DNA of 64,000 bases from WTJH01 sp049889695. GTDB taxonomy: Bacteria; Bacteroidota; Bacteroidia; Flavobacteriales; Flavobacteriaceae. Each line of letters opens with the position of its first letter. Positions within the stretch are counted from its first letter, which is position 1. The stretch covers positions 257,849 through 321,848 of the forward strand of contig JBMHCX010000006.1 in assembly GCA_049889695.1 (NCBI GenBank), given 5' to 3'. The notes beneath the pieces are model-generated. The model saw nothing but the letters and a program-made list of their open reading frames with translations, ran no database searches and had not been told where the DNA came from. A program made the translations under genes and the position numbers. Of this stretch, positions 17,371 to 25,746 are shown piece by piece.

Positions 17371-17378
17371 TATCTTTG
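17371..17378 (+). promoter_or_regulatory. -7 promoter element for tyrS
   Basis: TATCTTTG, a perfect TAnnTTTG match, 17 bp before the tyrS ATG. A T-rich tract with TTTTG lies about 15 bp upstream and could supply the -33 contact. Confidence 0.65.
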
Positions 17379-17395
17379 CGCATATATAAAAAATC

Positions 17396-18694
17396 ATGCC
17401 CAAAAATTTTATTGAAGAATTGCGGTGGAGAGGAATGCTCCACGATATGACTCCCGAAACAGAGAACTTCCTCTTGGAAAATCCCACTGCGGGATATATC
17501 GGTTTTGACCCGACAGCCGATTCCTTACATATTGGGAGTTTAGTGCAAATCATCATACTAATGCATTTCCAGCGTGCGGGTCATCAGCCCATTGCTTTAA
17601 TAGGTGGTGCCACCGGGATGATTGGCGATCCCTCAGGAAAATCTAATGAAAGGAATCTGCTCGATGCGGAACAACTCCAAAAAAATCTGGACGGGATCCA
17701 AAAACAATTAGAACGATTTTTAGATTTTGACACCAGCAAAGACAACAATGCCTTGTTGGTGAACAACTTCGACTGGATGAAAAATTACAGTCTGATCGAC
17801 TTTTCTAGAGATATAGGGAAACATATCACAGTGAATTACATGATGGCAAAAGACTCGGTAAAAAAGCGATTAGATTCTGAATCGCAGGTGGGGATGTCCT
17901 TTACAGAGTTTACCTATCAGCTCCTTCAAGGCTATGATTTTTTACACCTCTATAACCACCACCAATGTAAGGTGCAAATGGGAGGGTCAGACCAGTGGGG
18001 GAACATCACTACCGGAACTGAACTGATACGACGAAAGGCAAGCGGTAAAGCCTATGCCGTGACCTGTCCATTGATTACAAAAGCCGATGGGACTAAGTTT
18101 GGAAAGACAGAAGGCGGTAATGTTTGGTTAGATGCAGAAAAAACGTCTCCCTTTAAATTCTATCAGTATTGGTTAAATGCTTCCGATGAAGATGCTCAGA
18201 AATACGTGCGGATTTTTACGTTTTTAGATCAGCAAACCATTGCAGAACTTGAAGAAGCTCATCTACAAGCCCCTCATTTAAGGCAGTTGCAAAAAGTCAT
18301 CGCTGAAGAGGTCACTCGCATGGTACATTCAGAAGCAGAATTACAAATGGCGCAAAAAGCCACACAAATTCTGTTTGGGAAATCGACCACCGAAGACCTG
18401 AAAAGTCTCGAGGCGCGTACGCTTTTAGAAATATTTGAAGGAGTTCCCCAAGCCACTATTCAAAGAGCTAGTATTTACAATGGGATGGATATGATCCAGG
18501 CCCTTGCGGGAGAGTCTCAGTTTTTAAAATCCAATGGAGAAGCGCGAAGAGCCTTGAAAGAAAACTCTATCGCCGTAAACAAAGAAAAAGTCAATGAGCA
18601 GTTCCAAATAACCAAGGAGCAGTTATTAGCGGACAAATTTATTTTACTCCAACGCGGGAAAAAGAACTACTATTTGTTGATTGTCGAGGATTAA
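17396..18694 (+). CDS. tyrS: Tyrosyl-tRNA synthetase
   Basis: Class I synthetase charging tRNA-Tyr. The 432 aa protein has the HIGH-type motif in GFDPTADSLHIGSLV (residues about 39-53), the GGSDQWGNI tyrosine/tRNA motif and the KMSKS-type loop as KFGKTEGG. A C-terminal S4 RNA-binding domain follows, with SNGEARRALKENSIAVN. The stop overlaps the convergent LuxE-like gene's stop in a TTAA. Confidence 0.97.
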   Translation: MPKNFIEELRWRGMLHDMTPETENFLLENPTAGYIGFDPTADSLHIGSLVQIIILMHFQRAGHQPIALIGGATGMIGDPSGKSNERNLLDAEQLQKNLDGIQKQLERFLDFDTSKDNNALLVNNFDWMKNYSLIDFSRDIGKHITVNYMMAKDSVKKRLDSESQVGMSFTEFTYQLLQGYDFLHLYNHHQCKVQMGGSDQWGNITTGTELIRRKASGKAYAVTCPLITKADGTKFGKTEGGNVWLDAEKTSPFKFYQYWLNASDEDAQKYVRIFTFLDQQTIAELEEAHLQAPHLRQLQKVIAEEVTRMVHSEAELQMAQKATQILFGKSTTEDLKSLEARTLLEIFEGVPQATIQRASIYNGMDMIQALAGESQFLKSNGEARRALKENSIAVNKEKVNEQFQITKEQLLADKFILLQRGKKNYYLLIVED

Positions 18695-19671
18695 AGCACC
18701 ATCAGGTTACAGCCTCTGACATCCGCCGCATCGAAACGTCCAAGAACTTCGAAACTACCATTCGGATAAATTCTGCCGAGATCTTGGGTCGCTATAAAAG
18801 CACAGCTTTGCTGATTTGCTAGGTCGATGATATTCAGTCCTACTTGCTGCTTTAATCCGCCAGTACTTAAGGGGTCCTCTGTGGATCGGCCCAAAACACG
18901 CATCCAGGGTGGGCACTCAAAGAGTCCTTGGCCAGATGAATATGCTTGTGATAAAAGCTCAGTCATGCCGTATTCTGAATGAATCCCTTCTACGCCAAAA
19001 GCACTTTTGAGGATTTGGTGCAGTTCCTCACGAATGATCTCCTTTCGCCTGCCTTTCATTCCTCCTGTTTCCATAATCACTGTTTGTGGAAGTGATAATG
19101 GGCCTAAAGCGGCAAGATCGAGGAGTGCAAAACTCACGCCCAACAACAATACTTTTTGTTGCCTTAGCGCTAATTGCTGTAGTTTGGAACGAAGAGCTGC
19201 TAGCTGATCAAGATAGAAACCGTTTTCCGGCTGTCCGCTGTCTTCCATCAATTTTTGAGCCATATATACCAAAGAGGAGTCCTCCCTTTCAAGATAGGAG
19301 GGGAGCAAGGCTAGTATTACCCAGTCGGTTGGATCGCCATAAAATAGTTTAAATCCCTCGCTAAAACTTTTTTCATAGGCAGAGATGTCACTCAAAAGGT
19401 GTTTTGATGTCTGCGTAGAACTCGTACCACTGGATCTGAATTCATGGGTGATCGGGGCGCTGCTCGATCGTATTTGGTGCGATTTAAACAGTTCAACAGG
19501 TAGAAAAGGGATATCCGTCAATTCTTTACAATCTTCTGGTGCTACATTAATTAAGTGGCAGTAAGCTCTATAGGTAGGATTGTTTTCGTATTGATAGGAA
19601 AAGGTCTCCCAAGCAATTTTCTCAAATGCAGACGCTGTTGAGATTTTCCAAAATGGACCGGATAAATTCAC
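18691..19671 (-). CDS. LuxE/PaaK-family acyltransferase-like protein
   Basis: A 326 aa protein resembling the acyl-protein synthetase (LuxE) branch of adenylate-forming enzymes. It has FRSSGTSSTQTSKHL as the Ser/Thr-rich nucleotide loop near residue 80, MKGRRKEI, and SEYGMTELLSQAYS. In other flavobacteria this family is encoded next to small T9SS-tail proteins, as here (upstream gene 26 bp away). Substrate unknown. Starts with GTG. Confidence 0.82.
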   Translation of the reverse strand: MNLSGPFWKISTASAFEKIAWETFSYQYENNPTYRAYCHLINVAPEDCKELTDIPFLPVELFKSHQIRSSSAPITHEFRSSGTSSTQTSKHLLSDISAYEKSFSEGFKLFYGDPTDWVILALLPSYLEREDSSLVYMAQKLMEDSGQPENGFYLDQLAALRSKLQQLALRQQKVLLLGVSFALLDLAALGPLSLPQTVIMETGGMKGRRKEIIREELHQILKSAFGVEGIHSEYGMTELLSQAYSSGQGLFECPPWMRVLGRSTEDPLSTGGLKQQVGLNIIDLANQQSCAFIATQDLGRIYPNGSFEVLGRFDAADVRGCNLMVL

Positions 19672-19697
19672 ACCCTAAAATTAAAGAAAACCAAGGT

Positions 19698-20021
19698 TTA
19701 GGGAATAATCAATCTTCGACTGCCACTGAAGGGGCCTTGCTGTAGATTGAGGATATATATCCCCTTGGGTAAATGATCTACAAATAGTTGATTTTCAGTA
19801 GTTTTTCCTTGATAGACCAAGTGTCCCAAGGCATTATAAATACGAATGTACTTAATCTCTTTCCGATTGCTGACGACCTTTAGGGGCTGTTGTGTCAGCG
19901 GATTAGGGCTTAATTCAAACGTAAATTTTTCTTCCGTTGGTGATGCCACAGATGCTGGCTGTTGTTGTCCCCAACAAAAAAAACATCCCATTAAAAAAAC
20001 TCCCAGTAATTTTCGAATCAT
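19698..20021 (-). CDS. Minimal T9SS-tail protein (signal peptide plus sorting domain)
   Basis: About 107 aa: an N-terminal signal peptide (MIRKLLGVFLMGCFFCWGQ), a linker of roughly 15 residues and a type A C-terminal sorting domain. That domain has the hallmark pattern of a PNP-type start, IRIYNALGHLVYQ, LPKGIYILNL and a final basic strand. There is no room for a passenger domain. A GTG two codons upstream (20027) is an alternative start. Secreted by the type IX system if functional; role unknown. Confidence 0.78.
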   Translation of the reverse strand: MIRKLLGVFLMGCFFCWGQQQPASVASPTEEKFTFELSPNPLTQQPLKVVSNRKEIKYIRIYNALGHLVYQGKTTENQLFVDHLPKGIYILNLQQGPFSGSRRLIIP

Positions 20022-20047
20022 AAGCACTCAGTTGGGGCATTATAACA

Positions 20048-20055
20048 TAAAGATA
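20048..20055 (-). promoter_or_regulatory. Candidate -7 element for the T9SS-tail/LuxE-like pair
   Basis: The minus strand reads TATCTTTA, one base off TAnnTTTG, 27 bp upstream of the chosen start. Confidence 0.35.
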
Positions 20056-20132
20056 ACCATAAGTAGGCATTTACAGCCCAAAGGATTGTTTAATTTCGTT
20101 AAATTAAGAGCAGTATTTTATTCTGATACCTC

Positions 20133-20825
20133 ATGAAAAAAAGTAATACACGTATTTTATTGGTGGACGATGAGGAGGATATCCTTGAGATCCTCAGCTA
20201 CAATCTTTCTCAGGAAGGCTATAAAGTTTTTACCGCCACCAATGGCTTAGAGGCGATTGAGCAAGCCGAATCACACAAACCACATCTGATCATTATGGAC
20301 GTAATGATGCCTAAAATGGATGGAATAGAGGCCTGTGAAGAACTTCGAAAAAATCATCTGTTCAACGATACGATCATCATGTTTTTAACAGCTCGGGCAG
20401 AGGACTATTCTTATGTAGCTGCCTTTGAAGCGGGTGCAGACGATTACGTTCCCAAGCCCATCAAGCCCAAAGTATTATTGTCGAAGGTGAAGGGCCTGTT
20501 GAGACGAATGAAAAAACAGGAAGAGGAGGTTGAAAATATTACGATTGGAGACTTGGTAATCGATCGTGAAGAATACAAAGTGATTGTCGGGGAAAAATCG
20601 TTTAATCTACCGCGGAAGGAATTTGAATTGCTGTATCTCTTAGCGTCTAAGCCCGAAAAAGTATTTAAACGAGAAAAAATCATGGAGAAAGTCTGGGGAA
20701 GCGAAGTTGTCGTCGGTGACCGGACCATCGATGTACATATCCGAAAACTTCGGGAAAAAGTAGGCGACCACTACTTTAAGACCGTTAAAGGGGTAGGATA
20801 TAAGTTTGTCTTAAATACAGCTTAG
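20133..20825 (+). CDS. OmpR/PhoB-family response regulator
   Basis: A 230 aa DNA-binding response regulator. The receiver domain (about 1-125) has the acidic pocket VDDEED, phospho-acceptor Asp56 in IIMDVMMP, the FLTARAED switch Thr and the conserved Lys in YVPKPIKP. The winged-helix output domain (about 135-228) has LPRKEFELLYLLA and GDRTIDVHIRKLREK. It is 3 bp upstream of the kinase gene. PhoB/PhoP-like by similarity; the signal is not known. Confidence 0.93.
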   Translation: MKKSNTRILLVDDEEDILEILSYNLSQEGYKVFTATNGLEAIEQAESHKPHLIIMDVMMPKMDGIEACEELRKNHLFNDTIIMFLTARAEDYSYVAAFEAGADDYVPKPIKPKVLLSKVKGLLRRMKKQEEEVENITIGDLVIDREEYKVIVGEKSFNLPRKEFELLYLLASKPEKVFKREKIMEKVWGSEVVVGDRTIDVHIRKLREKVGDHYFKTVKGVGYKFVLNTA

Positions 20826-20828
20826 ATC

Positions 20829-21905
20829 GTGTATCGGTATATAAGATCCAACATCTTTTTGCAACTGGTGTTGCTGCAAACCATCGTGGTACTCGTAGGT
20901 GGAATGATTTACATTTCCCTAACGGATACCTCGATCACTTCAGAGCTTGTAGCCTATTTAGCACTTTTCCTAGGACTGTTCTTTGGTATTTCCTATGCTT
21001 TATTGCATTATAGAATTCGAAAATTCGTCTCCAAGGAGGTGGAGTCAATATATTCCAACTTGCTCCCTTCCGGCTATTCCTATCAGCGAGATGCCATGAA
21101 TTCTGATATCGAAACACTTCAAAAAAATGTTCAACAATACGCGAGTGATAGCCAGCTGGAGATAGAACGACTTAAAGTACGGGAAGATTATCGTCGCGAA
21201 TTTATTGGAAATATTTCTCACGAATTAAAAACCCCTTTATTCACGGTCCAAGGATACATACTCACGCTTTTAGACGGGGGTATAAAAGACAAAAAAATCC
21301 GCCAGAAATATCTGCGCCGATCGGCAAAAGGAGTCGAACGGTTGATTTATATCGTCAAAGATATGGACCTGATTACTAAATTCGAGGCGGGTATACAGAC
21401 CATAGATCGATCGAATTTTAATCTGATTGAAGTCATTCAAAATGTCTTTGATTTATTCGAAATGGAAGCGGCCAAAAATGAGATTAAATTAAATTTTGAC
21501 CGACTCTATTTGCAGCCCATTTGGGTAAATGCAGACAAAGAACGGATCCAGCAAGTACTGACGAATCTCGTCATAAATTCCCTTAAATACGGGCAGCAAA
21601 AAGGGATTACTGAAATCAGCATAAGTGATTTTGAAGAATCAAAAATTTTGGTGCGCGTTGTCGACAATGGAGAGGGAATCGACAAGGAAGATATCCCGCG
21701 ACTTTTTGAGCGATTTTATCGAGTCGATCGAACACGTTCTCGAGCTGGAGGAGGATCGGGCTTGGGCTTGTCTATTGTAAAGCATATTATTGAAGCCCAT
21801 CAAGAACAAATTTTTGTAGAGAGTGAATTGGGGGTAGGTTCTGAGTTTTCATTTACTTTGCCAAAAGCCGAAATTCAAGATGAATTAGTGGTAGAAGCGT
21901 CATAA
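20829..21905 (+). CDS. Sensor histidine kinase (PhoR-like)
   Basis: A 358 aa kinase starting with GTG. Two membrane helices lie at about 9-30 and 40-60 with almost no periplasmic loop between. A short linker leads to the H-box FIGNISHELKTPLF with phospho-acceptor His131, then the N box VLTNLVINSLKYG and the G boxes DNGEGI and GGGSGLGLSIVK. The lack of an extracytoplasmic sensor suggests it senses membrane state or a partner protein, as PhoR does; this is inference. Confidence 0.93.
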   Translation: MYRYIRSNIFLQLVLLQTIVVLVGGMIYISLTDTSITSELVAYLALFLGLFFGISYALLHYRIRKFVSKEVESIYSNLLPSGYSYQRDAMNSDIETLQKNVQQYASDSQLEIERLKVREDYRREFIGNISHELKTPLFTVQGYILTLLDGGIKDKKIRQKYLRRSAKGVERLIYIVKDMDLITKFEAGIQTIDRSNFNLIEVIQNVFDLFEMEAAKNEIKLNFDRLYLQPIWVNADKERIQQVLTNLVINSLKYGQQKGITEISISDFEESKILVRVVDNGEGIDKEDIPRLFERFYRVDRTRSRAGGGSGLGLSIVKHIIEAHQEQIFVESELGVGSEFSFTLPKAEIQDELVVEAS

Positions 21906-21917
21906 AAAAGAAAGATT

Positions 21918-22601
21918 TTGGGCAGTAAAAATAAACTCAAGCGGTTTAAAGAAAATGAGACTTTTAAGAATGTCGTTCAACCCAGTCGGGAAGAACTTCT
22001 GCAAAATACTTTTCCGTGGAAAGGTCGTTGGGACACTTTCTTTGGCAATACCAACCCTATCGTTTTAGAACTGGGCTGTGGTAAGGGAGAATATACTTTG
22101 CATTTGGCTCGACGTTTTCCTCAGTTCAACTTTATTGGGATCGATATTAAAGGTGCTCGCTTTTGGAGAGGCGCTAAAACAGCCTTAGAAGAAGATCGAT
22201 CCAACGTCGCTTTTGTCCGCACCCAAATAGAACTTGTAGAAGCGCTTTTTGCGGTCGGGGAGGTGCATGAGATATGGATCACTTTTCCCGATCCCCAGCT
22301 CAAGTTTAAGCGAACAAAGCACAGACTTACCAATCCTGAATTCCTGAATCGCTACAAAAATATTCTTGTCCCTGAAGGGATTGTCCACCTGAAAACAGAT
22401 AGTGCCTTTTTGCATGGATATACCTTGGGGATCCTCCAGGGCTATCCTGCGACTTTGCTCTATGCCCATCACGATATTTATAGCAACCCCCACACCCCGG
22501 AAGATGTTACAGCAGTACAAACCTTCTACGAACAAATGTTTTTAGAACAAGGAATTCCCATCACTTACCTGAAGTTCCAAATGCACCCGAATGGAGAATA
22601 A
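21918..22601 (+). CDS. trmB: tRNA (guanine-46-N7)-methyltransferase
   Basis: SAM-dependent enzyme methylating G46 in the tRNA variable loop. The 227 aa protein has the SAM motif LELGCGKGEYTLHLA near residue 50, FIGIDIKGARFWRG, and the TrmB signature WITFPDPQLKFKRTKHRLT. It starts with TTG, 12 bp after the kinase stop. It overlaps the next gene by 11 bp. Confidence 0.94.
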   Translation: MGSKNKLKRFKENETFKNVVQPSREELLQNTFPWKGRWDTFFGNTNPIVLELGCGKGEYTLHLARRFPQFNFIGIDIKGARFWRGAKTALEEDRSNVAFVRTQIELVEALFAVGEVHEIWITFPDPQLKFKRTKHRLTNPEFLNRYKNILVPEGIVHLKTDSAFLHGYTLGILQGYPATLLYAHHDIYSNPHTPEDVTAVQTFYEQMFLEQGIPITYLKFQMHPNGE

Positions 22602-22920
22602 CTTTTTTGAGCGGGTCTATGATGTGGTACGACAAGTCCCCGAGGGGAGAGTTACATCATATGGTGCCATTGCACGCTATCTAGGGGCTCCACAAAGTTC
22701 TCGAATGGTGGGGTGGGCCATGAATGCTGCACATCAGTTTGCTGATATTCCTGCGCATCGAGTGGTGAATCGCATCGGTCTGCTCACTGGAAAACACCAT
22801 TTTGCGGGAATTCATCTGATGCAACAACTCCTGGAAAATGAAGGGGTTGTCGTGCAGGAGGATAAAGTCCAAGACTTTTCCAACATCTTTTGGGACCCTT
22901 CAGAACATTTGGGACTTTAG
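22591..22920 (+). CDS. Alkyltransferase-like protein (MGMT family, Ala at active-site Cys)
   Basis: A 109 aa protein matching the DNA-binding domain of O6-alkylguanine-DNA alkyltransferase: GRVTSYGAIARYLGAP, the helix-turn-helix with SSRMVGWAMNAA, and IPAHRVVN. The usual PCHRV nucleophile is replaced (PAHRV, Ala55). That defines the ATL group, which binds alkylated guanine without repairing it and passes it to nucleotide excision repair in known cases. Translationally overlaps trmB. Confidence 0.9.
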   Translation: MENNFFERVYDVVRQVPEGRVTSYGAIARYLGAPQSSRMVGWAMNAAHQFADIPAHRVVNRIGLLTGKHHFAGIHLMQQLLENEGVVVQEDKVQDFSNIFWDPSEHLGL

Positions 22921-22959
22921 AATCTTACGGGCCAGTTTTCAATAGTCGTCAATGGGCTG

Positions 22960-22967
22960 TATATTTG
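22960..22967 (+). promoter_or_regulatory. -7 promoter element for the mrp operon
   Basis: TATATTTG, a perfect TAnnTTTG match, 22 bp upstream of the mrp ATG. Confidence 0.65.
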
Positions 22968-22989
22968 TAGCCTGTACGTATAATCAGCT

Positions 22990-24123
22990 ATGAAAATAAC
23001 ACAAGCCCAGGTAGAGGAAGTGCTAAGAGGAATTACACTTCCAGGACAAGGAGCCGATCTTATGAGTAGTGGTGCTGTTCAAAACATTCAAGTTTTTGGC
23101 GATCAGCTAGATATCGATCTAAAGCTCAATAATCCTAGTCTGCAAGCTCGAAAAAAACTAGAAGTCGAGGTTTTAAAAAGCATCCACTCACAAATACACG
23201 AGAAAGCGAAAGTAAACATCAAGGTGCAGGTGGAGAAAGCTCCAGAACCAGCAGCTCCCATCAAGGGAAGCCCAATTCCTGGAATCGATAATGTCATTGC
23301 TATATCATCTGGTAAGGGAGGAGTAGGGAAGTCTACTGTAACCTCCAATATCGCCGTGACTCTCTCCCAGATGGGCTTTAAGGTAGGGGTGTTAGACGCA
23401 GACATATACGGCCCCTCAATCCCAACAATGTTCGACATGGAAGGCGCTCGTCCCTTGGCTGTTGAAGTAGAAGGGAAATCCAAAATGGAGCCCATAGAAA
23501 ACTACGGTGTTAAAGTACTTTCCATCGGATTTTTTACCCAACCAGACCAAGCTGTTGTTTGGCGAGGTCCCATGGCTTCAAAGGCGCTCAACCAAATGAT
23601 ATTCGATGCTGCTTGGGGCAATTTAGATTTTTTACTGATCGACTTACCACCGGGTACTGGAGATATTCACCTAAGTATAGTGCAAGCTCTTCCCCTCAAC
23701 GGAGCGGTGGTTGTGAGTACTCCGCAGAATATTGCTCTTGCAGATGCCAGAAAAGGAATAGCGATGTTCCAACAAGATTCCATCCAAGTTCCTGTATTGG
23801 GGATGGTCGAAAACATGGCCTATTTCACGCCAGCAGAATTACCCGATAATAAATACTACATTTTCGGTCAACACGGTGCTCAGCACCTGGCAGCAGATAA
23901 AGGGGTGCCCTTTTTAGGCGCCTTGCCTTTAGTGCAGTCTGTCCGCGAGGCCTCAGATGTCGGTCGCCCAGCAGCTTTGCAAGAAGAAGGCCCTGTTCGT
24001 GAGGCTTTTCAAGAACTTACCCGTAATTTAGTGACGCAATTGGTGGAGAGAAACAATCATTTGCCCCCCACCAAAGCAGTTGAAATAACAACAATGGCTG
24101 GCTGTTCAGCCGTAAAGAAGTAG
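22990..24123 (+). CDS. Mrp/NBP35-family Fe-S carrier ATPase (ApbC-like)
   Basis: A 377 aa P-loop protein that carries and inserts [4Fe-4S] clusters in known homologues. An N-terminal DUF59/MIP18 domain (about 1-85) is followed by the deviant Walker A SSGKGGVGKSTV near residue 110, DADIYGPSIPTM and LIDLPPGTGD. The C-terminal CxxC seen in enterobacterial Mrp is not obvious: the corresponding ENMAYFTPAELP lacks Cys. First of four genes spaced 0-3 bp, all concerned with Fe-S or redox chemistry. Confidence 0.93.
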   Translation: MKITQAQVEEVLRGITLPGQGADLMSSGAVQNIQVFGDQLDIDLKLNNPSLQARKKLEVEVLKSIHSQIHEKAKVNIKVQVEKAPEPAAPIKGSPIPGIDNVIAISSGKGGVGKSTVTSNIAVTLSQMGFKVGVLDADIYGPSIPTMFDMEGARPLAVEVEGKSKMEPIENYGVKVLSIGFFTQPDQAVVWRGPMASKALNQMIFDAAWGNLDFLLIDLPPGTGDIHLSIVQALPLNGAVVVSTPQNIALADARKGIAMFQQDSIQVPVLGMVENMAYFTPAELPDNKYYIFGQHGAQHLAADKGVPFLGALPLVQSVREASDVGRPAALQEEGPVREAFQELTRNLVTQLVERNNHLPPTKAVEITTMAGCSAVKK

Positions 24124-24125
24124 CT

Positions 24126-24371
24126 ATGGAAGCATCCGAAATCAAAAGTAAAGTCTTAGAAGCTCTAAACGAAATACGTCCTTTTTTAGCCTCTGATGGT
24201 GGAGATATTTCCTTGGTTTCTATCGAAAATAATATCGTGAAGGTTCAACTTCACGGAGCCTGTGTAGGCTGTTCGGTTAATCAGATGACTTTGAAATCGG
24301 GTGTGGAAATGACCGTAAAAAAATATGTGCCTTCCATCGAGCAGGTGATTAGTGTAGACCCCATCACATGA
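24126..24371 (+). CDS. NifU-like Fe-S scaffold (NFU domain)
   Basis: An 81 aa protein consisting of a NifU C-terminal domain with DGGDISLVSIENN and the cluster-ligating CxxC in HGACVGCSVNQMTLKSG. NFU proteins hold a [4Fe-4S] cluster at a dimer interface and deliver it to targets. Placed 2 bp after mrp and overlapping the reductase gene by 4 bp (ATGA). Confidence 0.94.
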   Translation: MEASEIKSKVLEALNEIRPFLASDGGDISLVSIENNIVKVQLHGACVGCSVNQMTLKSGVEMTVKKYVPSIEQVISVDPIT

Positions 24372-25420
24372 TTCAAACGGATATACTTATTATTGGAGCT
24401 GGACCCACAGGATTGTTTGCGGTCTTTGAGGCAGGATTATTAAATCTAAAGTGTCATTTAATCGATTCCTTACCTCAAGCGGGAGGACAGTGTGCTGAGA
24501 TTTATCCTAAAAAGCCTATCTATGATATCCCTTCCCACCCTGAAATTTTAGCTGGAGATCTCGTACAAAATCTTCTCCAACAGATACAACCTTTTGAACC
24601 GGGCTATACTTTGGGCGAATGTGCCGTTTCCTTAGAAAAAACAGCCGACGATCAGTTCATCGTCACGACCGATAAGGGAACACAACACCAAGCACCTATC
24701 GTGGCTATTGCCGGCGGACTTGGAACTTTCGAACCCCGAAAACCCCCGATCGAGAGCCGTGTCCGATTTGAAGATCGTGGAATTGATTACATCATTAAAG
24801 ACCCTGAAAAATTTCGCGATAAAAAAGTATTGATTGCTGGTGGGGGAGACTCCGCCTTGGATTGGGCCATCTACCTAGCCGATGTTGCTGCAGAGCTTAC
24901 TTTGGTCCATCGTCGGAAAGAATTTAGAGGAGCCTTAGACTCTGTCGACAAAGTTCAGGCGCTTAAAGATCAAGGGCATATCCAACTCATTACCCCTGCC
25001 GAATTAGAAGACTTTTATGGTGAAGATCACCTGGAAAGTGTACGGCTTAAAACCGACCAAGGCACTCAAGATATAGCGGTGGATTATGTTATTCCGCTCT
25101 TCGGACTCACGCCAAAACTAGGCCCCCTTAAAGACTGGGGATTAATTATCGAAAACAATGCCATTAAAGTCGATAATTCCCTGGACTATCAAACAAATAT
25201 TCCCGGGGTATACGCCATTGGAGATGTAAATACCTATCCCGGTAAACTCAAGTTGATCTTATGTGGGTTTCATGAAGCAACGCTGATGTGTCATTCTGCG
25301 TATAAGCGATTAAACCCGACCAAGAAAAATATATTAAAATACACGACTGTAAGCGGAATAAAAGGCTTCGATGGTTCTGTTAAAGCCGCTGAAAAGGCCA
25401 CCATCAAACGAATTGAATAA
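24368..25420 (+). CDS. Ferredoxin-NADP reductase-like flavoprotein (TrxR fold)
   Basis: A 350 aa two-dinucleotide-domain protein: FAD motif IIGAGPTGLFAVFEAG at residues 7-22, GGQCAEIYPKKPIYDIP, NADPH motif IAGGGDSALDWA near 159 and the C-terminal GVYAIGDV. It lacks the redox-active CxxC of thioredoxin reductase, which places it with the FNR2/YumC-type ferredoxin reductases. The ferredoxin gene starts at its last base, so the two probably form an electron-transfer pair. Confidence 0.92.
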   Translation: MIQTDILIIGAGPTGLFAVFEAGLLNLKCHLIDSLPQAGGQCAEIYPKKPIYDIPSHPEILAGDLVQNLLQQIQPFEPGYTLGECAVSLEKTADDQFIVTTDKGTQHQAPIVAIAGGLGTFEPRKPPIESRVRFEDRGIDYIIKDPEKFRDKKVLIAGGGDSALDWAIYLADVAAELTLVHRRKEFRGALDSVDKVQALKDQGHIQLITPAELEDFYGEDHLESVRLKTDQGTQDIAVDYVIPLFGLTPKLGPLKDWGLIIENNAIKVDNSLDYQTNIPGVYAIGDVNTYPGKLKLILCGFHEATLMCHSAYKRLNPTKKNILKYTTVSGIKGFDGSVKAAEKATIKRIE

Positions 25421-25746
25421 TGAGTTCAGAGGTCAATATTACGCTTATCGATCGCGAAGGAGAAAAGCATCAGCTAACCGCTCCTACGGATATGGCCATG
25501 AACCTGATGGAAGTCTGTAAGGCCTATGAATTACCGGTGGAGGGTACCTGCGGAGGAATGGCATTGTGTGCTTCCTGTCAGTGCTACATCGAGTCTGAAC
25601 ACCCTTTGCCCGAACGATCGGATGATGAAGAGGCCATGTTGTCCGAGGCGCTGAATGTTCAGGATAATAGCCGTCTAGGGTGTCAGATACCGATCACCGA
25701 AGAACTTCAAGGCTTAGTGGTGCGTCTGGCCCCTGAGGAATTCTAA
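25420..25746 (+). CDS. 2Fe-2S ferredoxin (adrenodoxin type)
   Basis: A 108 aa ferredoxin with the ligand pattern GTCGGMALCASCQCYI (Cys in CxxxxxCxxC) and the fourth Cys in LGCQI near residue 87. It starts on the stop of the reductase gene. The likely donor/acceptor partner is that reductase. Its stop overlaps the convergent lipoprotein stop in a CTAA. Confidence 0.93.
   Translation: MSSEVNITLIDREGEKHQLTAPTDMAMNLMEVCKAYELPVEGTCGGMALCASCQCYIESEHPLPERSDDEEAMLSEALNVQDNSRLGCQIPITEELQGLVVRLAPEEF

Noticed and set aside
17329..17556. Long N-terminal extension of the epimerase
   Set aside because: It would run through the tyrS promoter and first codons. The Rossmann motif expected at the N-terminus follows the ATG at 17328.
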